From: Chara braunii
Taxonomy: Eukaryota; Streptophyta; Charophyceae; Charales; Characeae
Assembly: GCA_003427395.1 (NCBI GenBank)
Contig: BFEA01000091.1
Span: forward strand, 3,187,779 to 3,249,352
Direction of reading: 5' to 3'
DNA length: 61,574 nucleotides
Made by a program: the position numbers and the translations under genes. Positions within the stretch are counted from its first letter, which is position 1. The number at the start of each line of letters is the position of its first letter. The notes beneath the pieces are model-generated. The model made no database searches. It was not told where the DNA came from and saw only the letters and a program-made list of their open reading frames with translations. Below are positions 36,242 through 46,119 of the stretch, one piece after another.

Positions 36242-37003
36242 ATGTTGCGTTGTGGTTCCGCTGCGTTTTGGTTGTGGGCTATGGAGACTATCGTCCTCTG
36301 TCTCTTGGGTTTCGCCTGCGTCGAGTTCTGTTGGTGTTGCCGGCGGCAACAGACGCATGTGGAGTTGCGGGAGGTGGAGATGGAGGTAGTATTGGGACAT
36401 GACATGCAGGCCAAGGGGATCATCCGTGGCCTGAGACTTCGGCCGTTTTCTTCTGTTTCACTATCTAGTCTCGTGGGACAGAGCAATCTGCGCCCTCTTT
36501 CGTCACTTTCCCTAATCTGGTTGTCCTTTCCAATCTCGTTGTCTCCCATTTTTCAATTTTGCTGCTGGCTCAGTTTCTCTTTCACCTCCGAAAATTGCAC
36601 CAATCCTCCCCTCCTCATACCCTCCCTTCTTCGCTGCCCCTTCGTTTTCCTCACATACTTCTTGGAGGGACCTTCTCCTCCTTCACTGTTGTTTCCTTCT
36701 CCACCGATCCTTGACCCTTTGGTCAAAGTCGCCTCCTCCTCCTCCTCCTTCCTCCTCGCCCTGCTCCCCCTCCTCCCCCTCCTCCCCCTCTTCGTCTTCC
36801 CCTTCCTCTTCCACGTCTCCTCCTCCTCCCCCTCCTCCCCGTCCTCCTCCTCCTGCACCTCCTCCCTCCCCCTTCCTCCTCCCTCTCCACCTCCTCCTCC
36901 TCGTCCTCTTCCTCGTCCTCCTCCTCTTCCTTCTCCATCACCTCCTCCTCTGCCGTCTTCCCTCCTCTTCTACGCCTCCTCCTCCTCTTCCTTCTCCTCT
37001 TGA
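36242..37003 (+). CDS. Doubtful low-complexity open frame
   Basis: A 253-codon plus frame begins with a hydrophobic, Cys-rich N-terminus and ends in a long Ser/Pro/Leu tract encoded by the CTCCTC repeat. Minus-strand frames over the same DNA are equally open, as expected where stop codons are rare. No domain, splice signal or related sequence supports it. I list it only because it is long; I think it is not a gene. Confidence 0.1.
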   Translation: MLRCGSAAFWLWAMETIVLCLLGFACVEFCWCCRRQQTHVELREVEMEVVLGHDMQAKGIIRGLRLRPFSSVSLSSLVGQSNLRPLSSLSLIWLSFPISLSPIFQFCCWLSFSFTSENCTNPPLLIPSLLRCPFVFLTYFLEGPSPPSLLFPSPPILDPLVKVASSSSSFLLALLPLLPLLPLFVFPFLFHVSSSSPSSPSSSSCTSSLPLPPPSPPPPPRPLPRPPPLPSPSPPPLPSSLLFYASSSSSFSS

Positions 37004-37015
37004 GCGTCAACGCCT
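36600..37015. repeat. Pyrimidine (CTC/CCT) tract on the plus strand
   Basis: Nearly pure C/T for about 400 bp, with CCTCCTCC and CTTCCTC words. Together with the purine tract about 500 bp upstream it could pair as a long inverted repeat or form triplex (H-DNA). Confidence 0.85.
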
Positions 37016-37043
37016 GTCTCATCTCTGCTCGATCAGGCATCTT

Positions 37044-37155
37044 CTTCATTTAGAAAAGCACAACGAAATTGTCGTGTTTCCGTTGACGCCCTTTTTTTTC
37101 TTCATTTAGAAAAGCACAACGAAATTGTCGTGTTTCCGTTGACGCCCTTTTTTTT
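37044..37155. repeat. Exact 56-bp tandem duplication
   Basis: Two copies (37044-37099 and 37100-37155) of a unit starting CTTCATTTAGAAAAGCACAA and ending in TTGACGCCC plus a T run look identical except for T-run length. The event is recent or an assembly artefact. Confidence 0.9.
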
Positions 37156-37159
37156 TTAG

Positions 37160-37838
37160 CACGTGGGGTGATCATGAGAACCTCAGCCACGTGTGACAGC
37201 AAGAAGGGAGCTCCGGTCTGAACTGCGTACATACCACCCACCTTTCATCGGGACAGACACTCATTTAGGGCGGGACCTCGTTTTATAGTCGAGAAGAGGA
37301 CGAGTGCCACGTAGCTGTCTTGATTGATTGCTATCTGAGGTATTATGATAACGAGAGACATGCTAAACAAAAGAAGCAGACTCTTCTGAAATTTGTGAAA
37401 CAATGTGATACATATGCCAAAGATATGTGAAAATGCGATGCGAGAGACATGCAAGAAGTATGCGAAACATGTCTTTGTTGGTGTCAAATTGCCACCATTT
37501 TGATCCGGGACACCCGATACTTATGGAAAGCCCGATTTCGCTTGTTTTTCGTGTTCACATGGGGAGAAAGAGGCAGTGGTGGCATTTCGAGGGTTACGAG
37601 CCACTATCGACAAAATCAAGCAGAAAGAATTCGGCTTTTTAAGGCTTAGGAGAAGAGTTTTGCCTACCGGGAGGGAGGAGCTGGAGTCCAAAATTTGCAG
37701 TCGTCCTTTGTTTACCTGTTGGCAACGGTGTTCAATAGAGTGACCTGCTCCTTTTCGTCGTAGTGCTGGAGCAGATCCCTTGCTTTCATTGCTCTTTTGA
37801 TTGCAGGCTGCATGCGCATCCATCCTCTCTAGTCGTCT
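37160..37838. other. No gene recognised
   Basis: Overlapping short frames on both strands lack recognisable features. No repeat is seen. Confidence 0.4.
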
Positions 37839-38306
37839 GTGGAATGCATTTTCATGGGGCAGCGGGGCAACGGTGCCAAATACGTTGTGTGGATCTCCGC
37901 CCTGTTAGTTTTCATCATCATCACTATTACTGCTGCAGTTGTTGGTCTCCTGTCTGCGGACACGTGTAGTCTTTGTCAACCGAGGTTGGGGGGAGTGGGA
38001 GAACATGGCGCTGGACTGTTCACAGAATATCCTCCCAAACCTGTGTGCAAGGGACTGCACCATGCACTGGCTCTTCTCTTTTACCACTTGTTGTGCCCTG
38101 CAGAAGTGCCTTTGTGTATCCATCTATACTGGTCAGACCTCAAACAGCTTTCCTTCTTCTACACGCCTTATCCATTCAGTTTTGCTGAACCCCCGCCTCT
38201 GCCACGATGGTCTGCGATTTGGGGACTCGCTGTCGCTGCGCTCTTTTCCTCCTTTGCTCTTCTGGCCTTTCTGCGACTGTTGCCTCTGCTGCTGCGGCCC
38301 TCCTAG
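37839..38306 (+). CDS. Doubtful membrane-protein-like open frame
   Basis: A 155-codon plus frame has one convincing membrane segment near residues 15-40 (YVVWISALLVFIIITITAAV) and further hydrophobic segments at residues 75-85 and 128-150. No family is recognised. Its 3' part overlaps the degraded minus-strand sequence downstream of a gag remnant, and two other plus frames are open there. It could be a single exon of a host gene or chance. Confidence 0.15.
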   Translation: MECIFMGQRGNGAKYVVWISALLVFIIITITAAVVGLLSADTCSLCQPRLGGVGEHGAGLFTEYPPKPVCKGLHHALALLFYHLLCPAEVPLCIHLYWSDLKQLSFFYTPYPFSFAEPPPLPRWSAIWGLAVAALFSSFALLAFLRLLPLLLRPS

Positions 38307-38379
38307 GCCGGAAATGCCCACTTCCATCTGTAGTGTTTAAATAGCAGCAAGGAGCAAGGATGTCCTGACCCTGATCTCC

Positions 38380-39226
38380 CGGCTGTTCAGGCCCTGTCTC
38401 GTTCGTCTCTTTCATCAGAGGGGGATCATCACGTCTCTCATATTCTGAGTCGCAGTCGTCTTGAGATACTGGTGTTGCCGGCCCTTGGAGAACTGCTGGT
38501 GATGTCCTCTTTGCTGAGGAAGATCCTTCCCGATCCTGCCTGGTTGCTTTTGGCCCTGCTGCAGAGTGCATCACTGATTTGGACTTCAGCTCTTCGTCGG
38601 CCAATCGCCGATATGTCTGCAGAGCTTTACACTGGGGCCTGAAACGGCTGGCCAGCCTTGCTGGTGAAGGCAAACATTAGAGCCTGCTCCCCGAGGCCAA
38701 GCCCCTGTACCTGCAGGATATGGTCATATTCCCTGGTCAGCACTTATGCTGCCTCTGTGCGTTTGATAACCCAAACGCGATGAATCTCGGGAGCGTTTTG
38801 TCCTGCTTGGTCACTGCCTCTTAGAGATCCTTAATTTGACGTTGTGAACTCAGCAAGTGACCTGCGTACTCTATTGTCTCCACCTGCCTGCTGTAGCATC
38901 TCAGAATCCATCCATTTCTTGGCAGCGTTGGCGATGTAGGAGAAAGCAAAGCGAATTTTCTCTTCATCCTTCTCTATCTTGTAATATCTCAGTTGGCCTT
39001 CAATCTCACACAGCCAGCTTTCCACATCCTTGTTTCTTTCTCCTCTGAACTCCTTGGCTGATCTAAGTTTGGCCGTTGGGGCTGCTTGACCTCTGCCTCG
39101 GAAGATATCCCTGCTCCCTGGTGTGGACTCCGCACGCATGGAGATCCGTATGGCAAGGAAGATATATATGTATGTATAAATGTATACATATATTTGTTCC
39201 ACCTTTGTTGCCGGAGACATGCTCAT
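38380..39226 (-). pseudogene. Ty3/gypsy-like gag remnant, minus strand
   Basis: The minus-strand frame 38831-39226 contains the classic capsid-like start of plant gypsy gag: ..FRGERNKDVESWLCEIEGQL.. then ..EKIRFAFSYIANAAKKWMDS.., matching the Retrotrans_gag pattern (VESWL..IE..L, then A..W near 40 residues later). Downstream (toward 38380) the frame is broken by stops and shifts, but fragments such as LTREYDHILQVQGL and ALMFAFTSKAGQPF look like gag continuation. Its upstream side joins the tandem repeat at 39193-39990. It is not functional. Confidence 0.6.
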
Positions 39227-39990
39227 CTATGGTTTGCCACACCTTTGCCGCTCTTGCCTCGTCAGGGCGAAGAGCATCACAGTCTCTCCATCACTCGTGT
39301 CCTTTGTTTCAAACTCTTGCCCAATCAACCCCCCTCTCATCTCTTTCTGTGCTTGGCCGCAGATGGCTGGGTACCTTCTCACCACCCCCGTCTCCTCCAT
39401 GGTCTTGCTTGCAAACCGACTCCCCTGTTCCATTGTTCTCATTGTTCCACCTTCGTTTCTGGAGACATGGTCATCTCTGGTTTGCCACACCTCTACTCCT
39501 CTTATTGTGAACATCACAGTCTCTCCAACCCTCATGTCCTTTATTTCAAACTCTTGCCCAATCAACCTCCCTCACACCTGTTTCTGTGCTTGGACGGCTG
39601 TGTTCCTCCTCGACGCCCCTGTCTCCTCTATGGTTTCGCTTGTGCACAGACTCTCCTGTTCCCATTGTTCCACCTTCGTTGCCAGTGACATGCTCCGGTT
39701 TGCAACACCTCTACTCTTCCTATTGTGCGACTGTCGGTGCAAAGAACATCATAGTCTCTCCCACAGTGACATCCTTGATTCTGAATTCTTGCCCTATCAA
39801 CCCCCCTCTCATCTCTTTCTGTGCTTAGCCGCAGATGGCTATGTTCCTTCTCACCACCCCATCTCCTCCACGGTCTTGCTTGCAGACAGACTCTCATGTT
39901 CCTGTCGTTCCCATTGTTCCAGCTTTGTTCCTGGAAACATGCTCATGTCCTGTTTGCCACACCTCTACTCTTATTGTGCATCGCTGATGG
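39193..39990. repeat. 220-250-bp tandem repeat, about 3.3 units
   Basis: Units start with TTGTTCCA[C/G]CTT near 39193, 39443, 39664 and 39913 and share TTTGCCACACCTCTAC, ACAGTCTCTCC, AATTCTTGCCC..ATCAACC, TTTCTGTGCTT and GTCTCCTC. Because the plus strand is poor in stops, a 329-codon plus frame (39180-40169) runs through all units, with a frame change in the third. Minus-strand frames repeat GQEFEIKD..VGETVM. I cannot tell whether either was ever coding; the unit is probably part of the gag-bearing element next to it. Confidence 0.7.
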
Positions 39991-40567
39991 TGTGCGGTGC
40001 ATTGCGCTTGTCCGGGGATCATCAGCCTGTTTTTTGTCTGCCCCGATTCTCTCTCTCCCTCTTTCCACAGGTTGTTGGTGTTTCGGAGCAGAAACCCTTA
40101 CAAGGGTGTCTGCTCGGGATTCTCAATGTCGGGAGCTGTCCGACCATCGGTATGATTTTGTTTGAATGAGTTGACTTGATGAGATTGACGTGTTTGCCAC
40201 AAGTCTATGCAGACCAACCCTATGACCAAGGGACCAACACTTTTTGATTCAAAGCTGGACGCCCGATAAATTTTCAGAGGACCAATTGCGTAACCAGTCG
40301 TTTGCTGCACCTGGCGACGCCGTAGTGAGGCGTGGTTGTTAGAACTTTCAATCCAATCCAGTTCTACCTAAAAGAGAATGTGCGACTGATAAGCCACGTG
40401 GTTCAGAACTTGGGTGGCAAATGTGGATCGCCGCGCTAGGTGCACGGCCATGGCATAGCCGAGAGCGGCCGATCCTACGGCCGAGGTGGCCAGTAGAGCC
40501 TGCCAAGCCGAAGGCTGGCTCAACAACCAGGGCGTGCACTCTTCTTATAGAAGAGCTGCCCCTTCTA
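39991..40567. other. No gene recognised
   Basis: It contains GAAACCCTTACAAGGGTGTC near 40090, a short palindrome related to a phrase in the inverted repeat at 20220-20262. No coding or RNA gene is seen. Confidence 0.4.
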
Positions 40568-40666
40568 CACCCATATCAGGAGCTAGCCCAGTAGGTAAAC
40601 ACCTCGGACTTTCACCCGGCAGGTAGCAGGATAGAATCTGAAATGTGCTATCTGGGCTAGCTCCTC
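40568..40666 (+). repeat. tRNA-like SINE head with long closing stem
   Basis: TAGCCCAGTAGG (near 40583) fits the pol III A box, and GGATAGAATC (near 40629) resembles a B box with two changes. Between them CGGACTTTCACCCG sits where an anticodon arm would lie. Outside, GGAGCTAGCCCAG (40577-40589) pairs exactly with CTGGGCTAGCTCC (about 40652-40664). I call a tRNA-derived SINE fragment rather than a tRNA, because of the changed B box and the unusual closing stem. Confidence 0.5.
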
Positions 40667-40823
40667 CTTTTTGGAGCAGACTGGGACATAGGGTCACGGA
40701 TGCGTGGTCAATCTTGGACGCGTGGTCAATCTTGGCCGTGCGATCATTCAGATCGTGTGGCTGAGATCAGCCGCGCTGAGAGTAGCATGGCCCCTGTGCG
40801 AGGATGGCACGCATAAACCAAGG

Positions 40824-41574
40824 NNNNNNNNNNNNNNNNNNNNNNNNNNNNNNNNNNNNNNNNNNNNNNNNNNNNNNNNNNNNNNNNNNNNNNNNNNNNN
40901 NNNNNNNNNNNNNNNNNNNNNNNNNNNNNNNNNNNNNNNNNNNNNNNNNNNNNNNNNNNNNNNNNNNNNNNNNNNNNNNNNNNNNNNNNNNNNNNNNNNN
41001 NNNNNNNNNNNNNNNNNNNNNNNNNNNNNNNNNNNNNNNNNNNNNNNNNNNNNNNNNNNNNNNNNNNNNNNNNNNNNNNNNNNNNNNNNNNNNNNNNNNN
41101 NNNNNNNNNNNNNNNNNNNNNNNNNNNNNNNNNNNNNNNNNNNNNNNNNNNNNNNNNNNNNNNNNNNNNNNNNNNNNNNNNNNNNNNNNNNNNNNNNNNN
41201 NNNNNNNNNNNNNNNNNNNNNNNNNNNNNNNNNNNNNNNNNNNNNNNNNNNNNNNNNNNNNNNNNNNNNNNNNNNNNNNNNNNNNNNNNNNNNNNNNNNN
41301 NNNNNNNNNNNNNNNNNNNNNNNNNNNNNNNNNNNNNNNNNNNNNNNNNNNNNNNNNNNNNNNNNNNNNNNNNNNNNNNNNNNNNNNNNNNNNNNNNNNN
41401 NNNNNNNNNNNNNNNNNNNNNNNNNNNNNNNNNNNNNNNNNNNNNNNNNNNNNNNNNNNNNNNNNNNNNNNNNNNNNNNNNNNNNNNNNNNNNNNNNNNN
41501 NNNNNNNNNNNNNNNNNNNNNNNNNNNNNNNNNNNNNNNNNNNNNNNNNNNNNNNNNNNNNNNNNNNNNNNNNN
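40824..41574. other. Assembly gap (751 N)
   Basis: Unsequenced bases. All open frames spanning it are meaningless. The gap borders a dinucleotide microsatellite, a common cause of such breaks. Confidence 1.

Positions 41575-41649
<75 letters not shown>
41575..41649. repeat. (TG)n(AG)n microsatellite
   Basis: TG dinucleotides at 41575-41590, then AG dinucleotides to 41649. The TG run probably continues into the gap. Confidence 0.95.
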
Positions 41650-41652
<3 letters not shown>

Positions 41653-41769
41653 GGAAGTCACCTACCTGGCCGCAGACCTCATGGTACTTCCATCGGCAGG
41701 ATGAGCAAAATCGAATGAATCTATTGTCGGAACATGGAAATATACACTGCCACAATTCCCCCCACCCCC

Positions 41770-44438
41770 TTCCTCGTTTTAGAATTGGATGGGCGTCGTT
41801 GCAGGCCGGAGGTTTTGAAGTGGAGCGTTAGAGGAGGAGGACAAACATAGCCAGGGTAGGGAGCACTTTGGTCCACTTCCCTCTGCCTGGTGCTGGTCCG
41901 ATGGAGCGGTACTCGGGACTTTGTGAGACCAATGCGGCACGACAGGAGGCTGTTTTGGGCATGGATTTTGTTCAGGGCCCAAATTTTATTAATTTGGCGG
42001 TGTTTTTCAGCGGTAGTGGTAGGACTTCAAGACGTCATTGGTGGTGGTACCGGCGGACAGAATCTCAACAAACCGTTTTTCCACTTCTGTGGGGAAATGC
42101 TATCAAAAATTTTTGGTGTCAACGACAACCACTTTTGCAGTGTTACGCTGTCAAAATCGGGGTTTGTCAGGCGACACTAAGTGGAGGAAAAGTGTTGAAA
42201 ATTGTTTGGTGTGTCGAGGGGCTTGCCGTCAACGTCAGTGAAGGGGAAAATTGCAGTGTGACTATTGCGGTGGTACGACATGCGACATTAGAGGTATCGA
42301 CGATGGTCTGCGGGTTGGACCAGGTTTTTCAAGGTGGAACGACACGCCATTTTTTTGTGTGTGCGCGCGTCGGCGGTAGTAAGGCCATTGACATTTGGCC
42401 TAGTGGAACTAGTGGGACCAGCGGAGCGCGTGAGTGGGATGGGCGGTGCCGGCAAAGTGAGAACCTGAGTGTTTTTATTTTTTTTGTGAGGCGTGGTAGA
42501 AGTGGTTTTGGCAAGCGCTATCATTAGGTGCTAGAAGGAATAGTGCGGGAGAATCTGGGACCATTTGGGACCAGTTGGCACTAACGTGGGACCAGTGAAC
42601 TTTATTTCTTTGGGACGAGTGCGGCTCGCCGTATTCACACTTGGGGCCACGGCGTGTGGGGCATGCTAGTGGAGGGTGAATTAAGGTCATTGGTTGACCT
42701 GAAACTTACCTTTGGGACTGCAGTTTTTTTCGGCGACGAGTATATTCTTACTTGGCTTTCTTGAGTGAGCCAGGACACGTTTAGAACCACTTCACTAAAG
42801 GTCAGTTGATTGACTCGAATTCATTTTCACATCTGTGTGAACCCACACACTTTGCTTGACCTTGTTTATTTTGAATGTTAAAAAGGAAAGGTTGAGTAAA
42901 GCATGTGTGGTCATGCATGTGAAAAGTGGGATCTGACGAGAGTATGGGTTGTTGGATTTTTTGGACTTGTGGTTGTTTTTGTGTGTGCAGGTAGGTAGAA
43001 GGATGCCTGCAGAGGAGATTGATTATGCCTATTTGTGAAAAGGGAAAAGGATTGTCTTCTTTTTACTTCTCACCTGCCTGTATGCGAAGAAGGTTTCGTT
43101 GTTTTGAAAAATGTTAATTCAGTGCATATTGTAAACGAATTTGATTTACATAAAGCATATAAGGTCTAATGGATTTAGTTTTTCCTCGAGGATTGACCTT
43201 TTCTATCTCGAATGACCTTATCTACCCATACCTGTCCAAATGATTCTTATCCTGACTCTTTTTTGAGTAAGGTTACCTGGAGCTTAGAAAATAAGAACAG
43301 TTGAAACTTATTTGTGGTGGACACGTTCTCTCTCCAGGAAGCATTTGGGGCGGGGGTTCGTTGCCTTAGGAACTGCCCCTGCTATTGACGTAGACTGGAC
43401 TGTTCTACTGGGGGGTATTCTGCAGATTCGATGGAGACGGCCCGACTTCTGAGATCCGAGCTTTGTGCTCGGGCGAGGAGAAGTACCCCAGACCACTTCC
43501 CAGAGGGAGAGAAATGCAACATTTCAAGCAAGGGAAGATCACCACATCAAGAATCATCCGCAAAGCAGCCTGCCATCCAATAAAACTAAGATGTATGAAG
43601 ATGGGCATGCGTGTTTGAATCTTAAGTCGACAGTAAGAGGAATGAATGACTTTGGCGGCGTGTCTCATCCAGTCAAAACTAAGGTAGTCCGACTACTTTG
43701 TCGGCTGCATCAAAAATTAGTGTCAAAAGTCAACTTTTCGTTGACGGTTTAGTAAAATTTTGTTTTTTAATGGAGTTTGATCCGAGGTGGTCGCATTTTG
43801 TTTTGATCTTGTGTTCCATATGATGATTCGAATTCTTTTTGTCATCATTTCGCATTGAATGTACATTCTTATCGACTACGGTAAAATCCTTTTGATATAA
43901 CTATGTGTGGTTGTTATAACTTTCTTTCGACTAGTGTCTAAAGGACTAGGATTGAGTTGTGCGTTTCACGCTTGGTTGAGACCGTCCTAGTCAACCGGCG
44001 TACACTTCGTTCTTAGGAGATTAGCGCCCTAAAGGACGAACGACGTCTGGGTTCAATAGGTGTTTTAACCGCGCGTACCTATACTACAGCGAGCGGGCAA
44101 ACACCCTCGGCTGACCTACCTCTGCAATTGCATTTAAAAACTTTCGTACGTGAGTTAGTAGCTCGATAGGGATATGCCCCTAAGGGTGGTGACAACCTAT
44201 TGGGAAAGAGAAGTTGTGCCCCGTGGAAACCTATCTTGTCTTAGGGGACCGTGGGAAGTACAGTTGGCGCACCCGGCTAGAGTGACAAAGGGACAAACAA
44301 TGATCGTCTCGACGATCCACGGGGTTATTTCGCGTCGTCCTCGAGTTGTCTCTAAAAGTTTTTGTCTAACTCATGCGTGACATGATCGTAAGGGCTCTCG
44401 CTTTTCGCGAAAAGAGGAGGGAGCCGATGCGCTCGACA
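41770..44438 (+). mobile_element. Family 2 LTR-like repeat, copy 2 (MITE-free)
   Basis: Plus-strand relative of 12842-16340. Clear blocks are CACTTCTGTGGGGAAATGCT (42080), TCACATCTGTGTGAACCCAC (42828), CTTTGCTTGACCTTGTTTAT (42851), GAGGATTGACCTTTTCTAT (43187), ATGACCTTATCTACCCATAC (43211), and GAGGTGGTCGCATTTTG (43785). It ends with the shared module at GCTCGACA (44438). At about 43825-43860 it lacks the 404-bp MITE found in copy 1. Frames such as 41868-42527 lie in the repeat and have no domain. Confidence 0.65.
43960..44438 (+). repeat. Shared 3'-terminal LTR module, copy 5
   Basis: Plus-strand copy of the module described at 8127-8530. It includes a hairpin CTCTCGCTTTTCGCGAAAAGAGGAG just before the GATGCGCTCGACA end. 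Confidence 0.7.
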
Positions 44439-45300
44439 ACTGTTCCTTTGTTTCAAACGACCATATTTTCTCCCATGCCTCCTGCAGTCAATCCAGGTTC
44501 CTGCGTGCAAACATGAGACCTTGTTCTATGCCCTACTCTTCACGAGTCACCTACACAACAGGATACGGTCCCCATTCAGGATACTTGATTCCAAGGGCAG
44601 TCCCTAACGTCTAGATATTAGAGCATGATTTTTTCGAGTTGTGAATTGTCCCACTAAGCGTACTATATGAGTGATCTGCAAATGGTTGACCAACATCATT
44701 TGGCTGAACCGCAAATTCTTGCTCCACAAGACGTACATCTCATGGGTAATCTGCAAACGACTGACCACGAAACATCCCATGATTTTTGGCTTGAAACACC
44801 ATCTAGGTGATTATAAATTGTTGGTCAGCATCCGACACTCTAGCTTGAGATCCCCTCCAATCTTTGTGGGCTGGTTGCAAGTAATATCTGTTTGCACGTT
44901 CTGCAACGCTCGTCTATACACTGTCTGACTTTCTTGCAATCGCCCTTCAACTTGGTGGTGATCTTCCCTGCGTACCCGCGTACGGGCAGAGGATGGTGAT
45001 TATACTAGGGAAGGAGGCTTTACAATTGAGGTTGTAAAAGTAGTAGTGAGGGGTCACGAACTTGAATTATGCAATGCTAAGGCAGGTGAGTGGTTTCATC
45101 CTCCATCCCACATTTCTGCCTGCATTGTACACGGACCTGACCATTACATGGCCATTTTATTTGTGCTCTTTGTGTTTGTCTTCTGTATTTCCATAATTTG
45201 TTTTGCAAAAGGCAGCTCTTTTAGTTGATGCATGTGTGGCAATTTAAATATGGTAGTTCTTCATGACTATTGTATTCGTGTAAATATGTACATATAAATA
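44439..45300. other. No gene recognised
   Basis: Short frames at 44671-44928 and 45046-45228 (the latter with a hydrophobic tail) have no recognisable domain. Confidence 0.4.
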
Positions 45301-45429
45301 TTGAAACAGTTTGTCACAACCCCTCGTTTGTTGTCCTCTTCTCCCTCTCCGCCTATGGTTTATATATCGCCAAACAGAGCTGCTCGATAAACAGTAGGCA
45401 AAGAGGCAGAAGAGGACAATAAGCAAGGG

Positions 45430-45480
45430 GGTCGTGACAGACTGTTTCGTTGGAGTTTCACCGACTCATGAGGACGCTGA
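45430..45480 (-). ncRNA. Hammerhead-like ribozyme core, inverted copy
   Basis: On the minus strand: CTCATGAG (canonical CTGATGAG with G to C at a core position), a short stem II region, AACGAAAC, then AGTCTGTC and ACGACCC. GAAAC and GTC|A are canonical. The core change at the third base would be expected to inactivate cleavage. Confidence 0.55.
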
Positions 45481-45825
45481 ACCCTATATACATATATCAT
45501 CAAGAAAGGTTAAGGTGGATGATCATTTTCAATATCATCGGTTTGGAGACTCTGCAAACTGTAGAGGGTTCAACCTCATGATGAGTGGGTAAAACTACGT
45601 AAAAATCTGTCACAGCCTCGTGCTTGTTGTCCTCTTCTCCCTCTCTGCCTACGGTTCACCGGACAGTCTTGTTTAAGGATATATATAGGGATCAGCACCT
45701 TGATAAGTTGGCCTTAAAGCATTTGGTCACTGCCCCTCGTTTATTGTCCTCTTCTCCCTTTTTGTCTACAATTCACTAGACAATTCTGTTTGATGATATA
45801 TATATGATGTGTGTGATTCAGCCTC

Positions 45826-45858
45826 CTGATGAGTCCGTAAAACTTTGATGAAACAGTC
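45826..45858 (+). ncRNA. Hammerhead-like ribozyme core 1
   Basis: CTGATGAG (45826-45833), stem II GTC..GAT closing a small loop, and GAAAC (45850-45854) are all canonical and correctly spaced. The sequence then runs AGTC directly into the next CTGATGAG, so this core has lost its own unit tail and forms a head-to-tail pair with core 2. Confidence 0.65.
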
Positions 45859-45900
45859 CTGATGAGTCAGTGAAACTCCGATGAAAGTCTGTCACAGTTC
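45859..45900 (+). ncRNA. Hammerhead-like ribozyme core 2
   Basis: CTGATGAG (45859-45866), stem II GTC..GAT with inner AGT/ACT pairing, GAAA (45883-45886), and GTC followed by A (cleavage expected after 45893). The base after GAAA is G rather than C, weakening the very short stem III. Pairing for stem I is not convincing by eye, so activity is uncertain. Short-stem-III hammerheads are known to act as dimers, and cores 1 and 2 are adjacent. Confidence 0.65.
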
Positions 45901-45917
45901 TCTTTGACGATATACAT

Positions 45918-46112
45918 ATATGTACCTGCCATGAAATCACTCAGCTGCGGGATTTTATCTACCGCAGCCTGCAACATGTCATTATTGCCCCCCAGCGCAG
46001 CTCTGTCATCTTGTTGTGTCGAGTTTAGATACGTCACCGCTTGCAGCTTGGCGTTCTCAGTTGTGGAAGGCTGTTCTAAGGACTTCTTTTTGAGTTGGAC
46101 ACTCTCTTTTTC
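45918..46112 (-). pseudogene. gag N-terminal fragment 1
   Basis: A minus-strand frame reads ..EQPSTTENAKLQAVTYLNST.. then QQDDRAAL.., ending ..AAVDKIPQLSDFMAGT, plausible coding sequence. Related minus-strand copies lie at 53931-54060 and 54131-54265. The polar, helical composition fits the N-terminal part of a gypsy gag. It borders the ribozyme array. Confidence 0.4.
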
Positions 46113-46119
46113 CTCTCAG

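Larger units (their letters stand above)
45303..45915 (+). repeat. Hammerhead-ribozyme tandem repeat array
   Basis: Units of about 115-165 bp carry a hammerhead-like core followed by TGTCACAGCC, a CTCGT..TTGTTGTCCTCTTC segment, a CT-rich segment, GCCTACGGTT, CCGGACAG and TTTGA.GATATATA. Unit tails start near 45314, 45609, 45728 and 45893. The first (45303-45360) is followed by an inverted copy (45389-45450), making a 60-bp inverted repeat that ends in a minus-strand core. Degenerate plus cores lie near 45577 (ATGATGAG..AAAATCTGTCAC) and 45701 (TTGATAAG..GGTCACTG). Two well-kept cores are listed separately. Confidence 0.75.

Noticed and set aside
36242-37003. 253-codon open frame as a real protein
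   Set aside because: Its 3' half is a translated CTCCTC tract, and minus-strand frames over the same DNA are equally open. No domain or splice evidence.
37839-38306. Confident call of a membrane protein gene
   Set aside because: One good membrane segment is visible, but three plus frames are open and the 3' half overlaps degraded gag-element sequence; kept only as a low-confidence entry.
40704-41755. Roughly 300-codon open frames on both strands
   Set aside because: They exist only because the 751-base gap contains no stop codons.
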